From: Burkholderiales bacterium
GTDB taxonomy: Bacteria; Pseudomonadota; Gammaproteobacteria; Burkholderiales; Ga0077523
Direction of reading: 5' to 3'
DNA: 64,000 nt
Assembly (NCBI GenBank): GCA_022843925.1
Contig: JALHMS010000019.1
Coordinates: 36,951 to 100,950 of the forward strand
Both the position numbers and the translations under genes were made by a program. The notes beneath the pieces are model-generated. The model saw only the letters and a list, made by a program, of their open reading frames with translations, did not search any database and was not told the origin of the DNA. The stretch's first letter is position 1. Each line of letters starts with the position of its first letter. Below are positions 55,570-64,000 of this stretch, one piece after another.

Positions 55570-56463
55570 ATGACGAACCCCAACACCCCCGGCGCACGAT
55601 TCCGCCTGGCCCTCGAACAAGAGAGGCCGCTCCAGATCGTCGGTGCGATCAACGCGTACCACGCCCGCCTCGCCCAGCGCAGCGGCTTCCGCGCGATCTA
55701 CCTCTCCGGTGGCGGCGTCGCCGCGGGCTCCCTCGGTCTGCCTGACCTCGGCATCAGCAATCTCGATGACGTCCTCACCGACATCCGCCGGATCACCGAC
55801 GTCTGCGACCTGCCCCTGCTGGTGGACGTCGACACGGGGTTCGGCTCCAGTGCCTTCAACATCGCCCGCACCACGAAGTCGCTCATCAAGTTCGGCGCAG
55901 GCGCGATGCACATCGAAGACCAGGTGGGTGCGAAGCGCTGCGGGCATCGGCCCGGCAAGGAGCTCGTGACGCTCGAGGAGATGGTCGACCGCGTGAAGGC
56001 CGCCGCCGACGCAAAGACGGATTCGAGCTTCGTCATCATGGCCCGCACCGACGCCCTCGCCGTGGAAGGCCTGCAGTCGGCGATCGACCGCGCCTGCGCG
56101 TGCGTCGAGGCCGGTGCCGATGCGATCTTCCCGGAAGCGATGACCGAACTGTCGATGTACAAGCAGTTCGCCGACGCCGTGAAGGTGCCCATCCTCGCGA
56201 ACATCACCGAGTTCGGCTCGACCCCGCTCTTCACAGTCGACGAACTGCGCACCGCCAACGTCGCGATGGTGCTGTACCCCCTGTCCGCCTTCCGCGCCAT
56301 GAACCAGGCGGCGCTCAACGTCTACCAGCACCTGCGCGCCGATGGCACGCAGAAGGCCGTGGTGCACACCATGCAGACCCGCGCCGACCTGTACGACTAC
56401 CTCGGCTATCACGACTACGAGAACAAGCTCGACGAGCTGTTCGCTCGGAAGAAGCAGGCCTGA
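55570..56463 (+). CDS. prpB: 2-methylisocitrate lyase PrpB
   Basis: 297 aa from ATG 55570. Splits 2-methylisocitrate to pyruvate and succinate. Seen: [44 protein letters not shown] (Mg-binding), the catalytic loop KRCGH, ARTDAL and ITEFG. It lies 257 bp after mdh. That gap contains an inverted repeat (CCCGGGC at 55364-55370 with GCCCGGG at 55380-55386) but no gene. Confidence 0.96.
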   Translation: MTNPNTPGARFRLALEQERPLQIVGAINAYHARLAQRSGFRAIYLSGGGVAAGSLGLPDLGISNLDDVLTDIRRITDVCDLPLLVDVDTGFGSSAFNIARTTKSLIKFGAGAMHIEDQVGAKRCGHRPGKELVTLEEMVDRVKAAADAKTDSSFVIMARTDALAVEGLQSAIDRACACVEAGADAIFPEAMTELSMYKQFADAVKVPILANITEFGSTPLFTVDELRTANVAMVLYPLSAFRAMNQAALNVYQHLRADGTQKAVVHTMQTRADLYDYLGYHDYENKLDELFARKKQA

Positions 56464-56491
56464 CCGGCCTCATCACCAGGAGAGGATCCCC

Positions 56492-57646
56492 ATGACAGAA
56501 GCCGTCCAGACCGGACCGAAGCCCAAGAAGTCCGTCGCACTCTCCGGCGTCGCCGCCGGCAACACCGCGCTCTGCACCGTCGGCCGCACCGGCAACGACC
56601 TGCACTATCGCGGCTACGACATCCTCGACTTCGCCGACGACGCGACGTTCGAGGAGATCGCCTACCTGCTCGTGCACGGGCACCTGCCGAACATCTCCGA
56701 GCTGAATGCCTACAAGCAGAAGCTGAAGCGCCTGCGCGGCCTGCCGACGAACCTCAAGGCCGTGCTCGAGTGGATCCCCGCCTCGGCGCACCCGATGGAC
56801 GTGATGCGCACCGGCGCGTCCGTGCTCGGCACGCTGCTGCCGGAGAAGGACGACCACAACATCCCGGGCGCACGCGACATCGCCGACCGCATGATGGCGA
56901 GCTTCGGATCGATCCTGCTCTACTGGTACCACTGGAGCCACAACGGCCGTCGCATCGAGACCGAGACGGACGACGAAACCATCGCCGGGCACTTCCTGCA
57001 CATGCTCCACGGCAAGGCGCCGTCGGCCACGTGGGAGCGCGCGATGCAGACGTCGCTCAACCTCTACGCCGAGCACGAATTCAATGCCTCGACCTTCGCC
57101 GCCCGCGTGATCGCCGGCACGGGGTCGGACATGTACTCGTCGATCGCCGGTGCCATCGGCGCCCTGCGCGGCCCGAAGCACGGCGGCGCCAACGAGGTCG
57201 CCTTCGACGTCCAGGGCCGCTACGCGAACCCGGACGAAGCCGAGGCCGACATCGTCCGCCGCGTGCAGAACAAGGAGATCGTGATCGGTTTCGGCCACCC
57301 CGTGTACACGATCGCCGACCCGCGGAACAAGGTCATCAAGGACGTCGCGCATCGCCTGTCGAAGGAAGCGAAGGACACCAAGCTCTTCGACATCGCCGAC
57401 CGCCTCGAAGCCGTGATGTGGCGCGAGAAGAAGATGTTCCCGAACCTCGACTGGTTCAGCGCCGTGTCGTACCACATGATGGGTGTGCCGACCGCGATGT
57501 TCACGCCTCTCTTCGTGATCTCGCGCACGTCCGGCTGGTGTGCCCACGTCATCGAACAGCGCATCGACGGCAAGATCATCCGTCCGAGCGCGAACTACAA
57601 CGGCCCCGAGAACCTGAAGTGGGTGCCGCTGGAGCGCCGCAAGTAA
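56492..57646 (+). CDS. prpC: 2-methylcitrate synthase PrpC
   Basis: 384 aa from ATG 56492 (AGGAGAGG upstream). Condenses propionyl-CoA with oxaloacetate. Short citrate-synthase fold lacking the GltA N-terminal domain: [40 protein letters not shown] and [12 protein letters not shown]. Starts 28 bases after prpB. Confidence 0.96.
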   Translation: MTEAVQTGPKPKKSVALSGVAAGNTALCTVGRTGNDLHYRGYDILDFADDATFEEIAYLLVHGHLPNISELNAYKQKLKRLRGLPTNLKAVLEWIPASAHPMDVMRTGASVLGTLLPEKDDHNIPGARDIADRMMASFGSILLYWYHWSHNGRRIETETDDETIAGHFLHMLHGKAPSATWERAMQTSLNLYAEHEFNASTFAARVIAGTGSDMYSSIAGAIGALRGPKHGGANEVAFDVQGRYANPDEAEADIVRRVQNKEIVIGFGHPVYTIADPRNKVIKDVAHRLSKEAKDTKLFDIADRLEAVMWREKKMFPNLDWFSAVSYHMMGVPTAMFTPLFVISRTSGWCAHVIEQRIDGKIIRPSANYNGPENLKWVPLERRK

Positions 57647-57734
57647 TGCCTCTTTGATCAGCGAGCCCGCTGGCCCGGCAGCGCCGGCCCGCGGGTGACC
57701 TCGCCGCCCCCACTTCGTCACTGAGAGACAACAC

Positions 57735-59186
57735 ATGTCCGCACACATCTCGAACGTCCGCCCGAAACCCGACAAGGTCCTGACCGACATCGTCGACTAC
57801 GTCACCAAGTACAAGGTCACCAGCAAGACCGCCTACGAGACGGCCCGCTACTGCCTGATCGACACGCTCGGCTGCGGTCTCGAAGCCCTCGAATACCCCG
57901 CGTGCACGAAGCTGCTCGGACCGGTCGTCCCCGGCACCGTGGTGCCGAACGGCGCGAAGGTTCCCGGCACCCAGTTCCAGCTCGACCCGATCCAGGCCGC
58001 GTTCAACATCGGGGCGATGATCCGCTGGCTCGACTTCAACGACACGTGGCTCGCCGCGGAATGGGGTCACCCGTCCGACAACCTGGGCGGCATCCTCGCG
58101 ACGGCCGACTGGCTCTCGCGCAACGCCGTCGCAGCCGGCAAGAAGCCGCTGACGATGCAGGACGTCCTCACCGCGATGATCAAGGCCCACGAGATCCAGG
58201 GTTGCATCGCGCTCGAGAACAGCTTCAACAAGGTCGGCCTCGATCACGTGGTGCTGGTGAAGGTCGCCTCCACCGCCGTCGTCGCGCAGATGCTGGGCCT
58301 CACGCGGGACGAGATCATCAACGCCGTGTCGCTCGCCTGGGTCGATGGTCAGGCCCTCCGCACGTACCGCCACGCCCCCAACACCGGTTCGCGCAAGAGC
58401 TGGGCCGCCGGTGACGCGACGTCCCGCGCCGTACGCCTCGCACTCATCGCGAAGACGGGCGAGATGGGCTACCCGTCGGTGCTGTCGGCCAAGGGCTGGG
58501 GCTTCTACGACGTGCTGTTCAAGGGCAATGCCTTCAAGTTCCAGCGCCCGTACGGCAGCTACGTGATGGAGAACGTGCTCTTCAAGATCTCGTTCCCCGC
58601 CGAGTTCCACTCGCAGACGGCCGTGGAATGCGCGATGCAGATCCACGACCAGCTCGCGAAGGCCGGCAAGACCGCGGCCGACATCAAGAAGATCACGATC
58701 CGCACGCACGAGGCCTGCATCCGCATCATCGACAAGAAGGGCCCGCTGAACAACCCGGCGGACCGCGACCACTGCATCCAGTACATGGTGGCGGTGCCCA
58801 TCCTCTTCGGTCGCCTGACCGCCGAGGACTACGAGGACGGCGTCGCGAAGGACCCGCGGATCGACAAGCTGCGCGACAAGATCGTGTGCGTGGAGGACCC
58901 GCAGTTCACGAAGGACTACCACGACCCCGAGAAGCGATCGATCGCCAATGCCCTCACGGTGGAGTTCAACGACGGCAAGAAGCTGAAGGAGATCGTGTGC
59001 GAGTACCCGATCGGCCACAAGCGTCGTCGCAAGGAAGGCATGCCCGTGCTGGTCGAGAAGTTCAAGACCAACCTCGCGCGTAAGTTCCCCACGAAGCAGC
59101 AGGCCGCGATCCTCGACCTGTGCATGGACGCGAAGAAGCTCGCCGCCACGCCGGTGCAGGAGTTCACGGATCTGTTCGTCATCTAA
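57735..59186 (+). CDS. prpD: 2-methylcitrate dehydratase PrpD
   Basis: 483 aa, MmgE/PrpD family, cofactor-free dehydration of 2-methylcitrate to 2-methyl-cis-aconitate. Seen: [56 protein letters not shown] and [14 protein letters not shown]. Located 88 bp after prpC. Confidence 0.95.
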   Translation: MSAHISNVRPKPDKVLTDIVDYVTKYKVTSKTAYETARYCLIDTLGCGLEALEYPACTKLLGPVVPGTVVPNGAKVPGTQFQLDPIQAAFNIGAMIRWLDFNDTWLAAEWGHPSDNLGGILATADWLSRNAVAAGKKPLTMQDVLTAMIKAHEIQGCIALENSFNKVGLDHVVLVKVASTAVVAQMLGLTRDEIINAVSLAWVDGQALRTYRHAPNTGSRKSWAAGDATSRAVRLALIAKTGEMGYPSVLSAKGWGFYDVLFKGNAFKFQRPYGSYVMENVLFKISFPAEFHSQTAVECAMQIHDQLAKAGKTAADIKKITIRTHEACIRIIDKKGPLNNPADRDHCIQYMVAVPILFGRLTAEDYEDGVAKDPRIDKLRDKIVCVEDPQFTKDYHDPEKRSIANALTVEFNDGKKLKEIVCEYPIGHKRRRKEGMPVLVEKFKTNLARKFPTKQQAAILDLCMDAKKLAATPVQEFTDLFVI

Positions 59187-59248
59187 GCAGCGCTGCGCGC
59201 CCCGGGACGCCGGGCGCGCGGCTTCATCGGAATCGGAGAAGAAGCCCC

Positions 59249-61957
<2,709 letters not shown>

Positions 61958-61968
61958 CCACAACCCGC

Positions 61969-61990
61969 GGGCGGTGCTTCGGCGCCGCCC
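61969..61990 (+). terminator. Hairpin terminator after acnA
   Basis: Nine-base stem GGGCGGTGC/GCGCCGCCC (one G-T pair) closed by a TTCG tetraloop, followed by a moderately T-rich GTGTTGTTG. It lies 12 bases after the acnA stop and 39 before the end of the convergent aminotransferase gene. Confidence 0.7.
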
Positions 61991-62028
61991 GTGTTGTTGC
62001 CCCCCTTTTCGGGCTGGCAGCGGCCCGG

Positions 62029-63210
62029 TCAGCCGCGCGCCTTGCCGATCGCCCGTTCCACCCCTTCCACCATCAGATCGATCTCGCCTCTGGTCACGTT
62101 GAGCGACGACATGAAGCGCAGCGTCGCGGGACGCGGGGAGTTGATGAGCAGGCTGTCGTTGCGGGCCAGTTCCACGATGCGGGCGCCAAGATCGGCGCCG
62201 AGATCCAGAGCGCGCAGCAAGCCACGACCGCGATCCCCCTTCAGCCCCAGCCGATTCGAGAGGTCGGTGAGGCGGCCCGACAGATAGTCACCGGTGGCCC
62301 GTACGTTCGCGAGGAACTCGGGTTTCGAGACTTCGTCGATCACGGCACTGCCCACCGCGCACATGAGCGGGTTGCCGTTGTAGGTACCGCCCTGGTCACC
62401 GTGTTCGAAGACGCTCACGGCCTCGCGCGCCAGCAGGGCTGCAAGCGGGACGCCGCCGCCGATCCCCTTGCCGAGCGTCATGATGTCCGGTTCGATGCCG
62501 TACTGCTGGTACGCGAAGAGCGTTCCCGTACGGCCGACGCCCGTCTGCACCTCGTCGCAGATCAGCAGCAGATGCCGCTCGCGGGTGAGTTCGCGCAGCG
62601 CCTGCATGAACTCCAGATCGGCCGGATACACGCCCGCCTCGCCCTGCACGGGCTCCAGCATCACCGCCACCGTCTTCGGCCCGATGAGCCGCTCGACGGA
62701 CTCGATGTCGTTCAGGATAGCCTTCGGGAAACCGGGCACCTGCGGGGCGAAGAGCGTGTCCCAGCCGGGCTTGCCCGACGCCGACATGGTCGCGATGGTA
62801 CGGCCGTGGAAGGACCGGTCGAACGTGATGATCTCGTACGCACCGCTGCGGAACTTCCGACCCCAGCGCCGCGCGAGCTTGATGGCCCCCTCGTTGGCTT
62901 CGGCACCGCTGTTCGCGAAGAACACGCGCTGGAAGCACGACAGCCGCACGAGGCGCGCCGCGAGTGCGATGGACTCCTCGTTGTAGAACGCCGGGCTCGG
63001 GTTGATGAGCTTGCGCGCCTGGCGTTCCAGGGCTTCCACCACCACGGCGGGTGAATGCCCGAGACAGTTGACCGCCCAGCCCTGCACGAAGTCGAGATAG
63101 CGTCGCCCGGTGTGGTCTTCCAGCCACGAACCTTCTCCGCGCACGAAGACGATCTCCGGACGCGCGGTGATGTTCATCAGCGTGTCTACGGGATAGTCCT
63201 GGAATGCCAT
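62029..63210 (-). CDS. argD: Acetylornithine/succinyldiaminopimelate-type aminotransferase
   Basis: 393 aa from ATG 63210. Class III PLP aminotransferase: [59 protein letters not shown] with the ring-binding Asp, and [17 protein letters not shown] with the PLP Lys. Most like ArgD in length and motifs; no arg gene is adjacent, so a related omega-aminotransferase role is possible. Beyond its start lies the second repeat array. Confidence 0.88.
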   Translation of the reverse strand: MAFQDYPVDTLMNITARPEIVFVRGEGSWLEDHTGRRYLDFVQGWAVNCLGHSPAVVVEALERQARKLINPSPAFYNEESIALAARLVRLSCFQRVFFANSGAEANEGAIKLARRWGRKFRSGAYEIITFDRSFHGRTIATMSASGKPGWDTLFAPQVPGFPKAILNDIESVERLIGPKTVAVMLEPVQGEAGVYPADLEFMQALRELTRERHLLLICDEVQTGVGRTGTLFAYQQYGIEPDIMTLGKGIGGGVPLAALLAREAVSVFEHGDQGGTYNGNPLMCAVGSAVIDEVSKPEFLANVRATGDYLSGRLTDLSNRLGLKGDRGRGLLRALDLGADLGARIVELARNDSLLINSPRPATLRFMSSLNVTRGEIDLMVEGVERAIGKARG

Positions 63211-63361
63211 GGCAGCCTCTCGATGGGAATGCGGGGGGCCGGCGCGCGCGTCGGGTGACATGCCTGCGTTCGCCGGTGAATCGGGATTCTCGCGTGCCGG
63301 GCGCATCGGGCGCAATCACGGTGAGCCCGCCGGATCGGAGCGAACGCGACGACGTACCTGC

Positions 63362-64000
63362 ATGTCGGGCGGTGCCCGACGCACGGGGGTTGTTTTCAAC
63401 GCTGAGGGGTCGAGTCGCGAGGGTGTTCGTGGGTCGGGCATCGCTCGACGCGGCGAGGGCTTGGGCACAGTGGTGAATCCAGAAATGCGGGCGTCGGGCG
63501 GTGCCCGAGCCACGGGATTGGTTCCAGCGCCGACGCATCCCGTCGCGAGGCCCTCCGTGGGTCGAGCACCGCTCGACGCGGCGAGGGCTTGGGCAAGCGA
63601 TGAATCCAGGAACGCGGGCGTCGGGCAGTGCCCGACCCACGGGATTGGTTCCAGCGCCGACGCATCCCGTCGCGAGGCCCTCCGTGGGTCGAGCACCGCT
63701 CGACGCGGCGATGGCACGGGCAAGCGATGAATCCAGGAACGCGGGCGTCGGGCAGTGCCCGACCCACGGGATCGTTTCCAGCGACGACGCATCCCGTCGC
63801 GAGGCCCTCCGTGGGTCGAGCACCGCTCGACGCGGCGATGGCACGGGCAAGCGATGAATCCAGGAACGCGGGCGTCGGGCGGTGCCCGACCCACGGGATC
63901 GTTTCCAGCGACGACGCATCCCGTCGCGAGGCCCTCCGTGGGTCGAGCACCGCTCGACGCGGCGATGGCACGGGCAAGCGATGAATCCAGGAACGCGGGC
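63362..64000. repeat. Tandem palindromic repeat array, at least five units of 127-128 bp, running off the window
   Basis: Units begin at 63429, 63557, 63684, 63811 and 63938, spacing 128, 127, 127 and 127 bp. A half unit precedes them from 63362. Each has GTGGGTCGAGCACCGCTCGAC (first copy GTCGGGCATC) and, after the conserved AATCCAGGAACGCGGGC, the inverted GTCGGGC(A/G)GTGCCCGACCCAC. The later units are almost identical, suggesting recent amplification. Same family as the array at 6.8-7.1 kb but with a more GC-rich second palindrome. Confidence 0.9.

Noticed and set aside
63362..64000. CRISPR array
   Set aside because: Period of 127 bp with nearly constant spacers, paired palindromes and no cas genes; fits a REPIN-like tandem repeat instead.

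Overview
The window is a dense, very G+C-rich bacterial chromosome segment. Gene order points to a betaproteobacterium, most like Burkholderiales and relatives: a GntR-type regulator, sdhCDAB, sdhE, gltA, odhA, odhB, lpdA and zapE run on one strand, with mdh, prpB, prpC, prpD and acnA diverging from them. The QueE cysteine spacing (C-X14-C-X2-C) also fits that group. This placement is inference from gene order and protein character; no 16S rRNA gene is present and no tRNA gene was recognised.

Layout. 1-3234: C-terminally incomplete CHASE/five-PAS sensor histidine kinase. 3467-4156: SRAP abasic-site protein. 4190-6632: queE-queD-queC (7-deazaguanine synthesis), in which the queD-like gene encodes three PTPS domains in a row. 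6771-7099: array of about 130-bp palindromic repeats. 7105-13113: three membrane proteins of the BatA/VWA type without a visible moxR or DUF58 partner. 13219-14631: sulfatase-fold protein with a ruined active site. 14646-17917: TRAP-type binding protein, cytochrome c and a PQQ alcohol dehydrogenase with a lanthanide-type DYD motif. 18222-23398: divergent FCD-GntR regulator, alpha/beta hydrolase, frameshifted SDR, fused malonate-decarboxylase-like carboxyltransferase and malonyl-CoA synthetase. 24073-32351: formamidase/acetamidase, amidase, a complete Liv-type ABC importer and two small proteins. 32380-38192: TMEM165-type exporter, thioesterase, GTAG-type repeats, acyl-CoA dehydrogenase with divergent LysR regulator, DUF218 protein and two paralogous exported cupins.

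38289-61957 is a central-metabolism superlocus. On the minus strand, reading from 54 kb down to 38 kb, lie a UTRA-GntR regulator, succinate dehydrogenase, SdhE, citrate synthase, the three parts of 2-oxoglutarate dehydrogenase, ZapE, acrylyl-CoA reductase and propionyl-CoA synthetase. On the plus strand lie malate dehydrogenase, PrpB, PrpC, PrpD and aconitase. Together they join the TCA cycle to propionate use: PrpE makes propionyl-CoA, PrpC condenses it with oxaloacetate from Mdh, PrpD and aconitase isomerise the product, PrpB releases pyruvate and succinate, and Sdh oxidises the succinate. A near-consensus promoter sits in front of mdh, beside an AT-rich partly symmetric site next to the GntR gene.

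62029-63210 is an ArgD-like aminotransferase, and 63362 to the right edge is a second, longer array of the same repeat family seen at 6.8-7.1 kb. Most starts were picked from ribosome-binding sites and family alignment by eye; no database search was possible.
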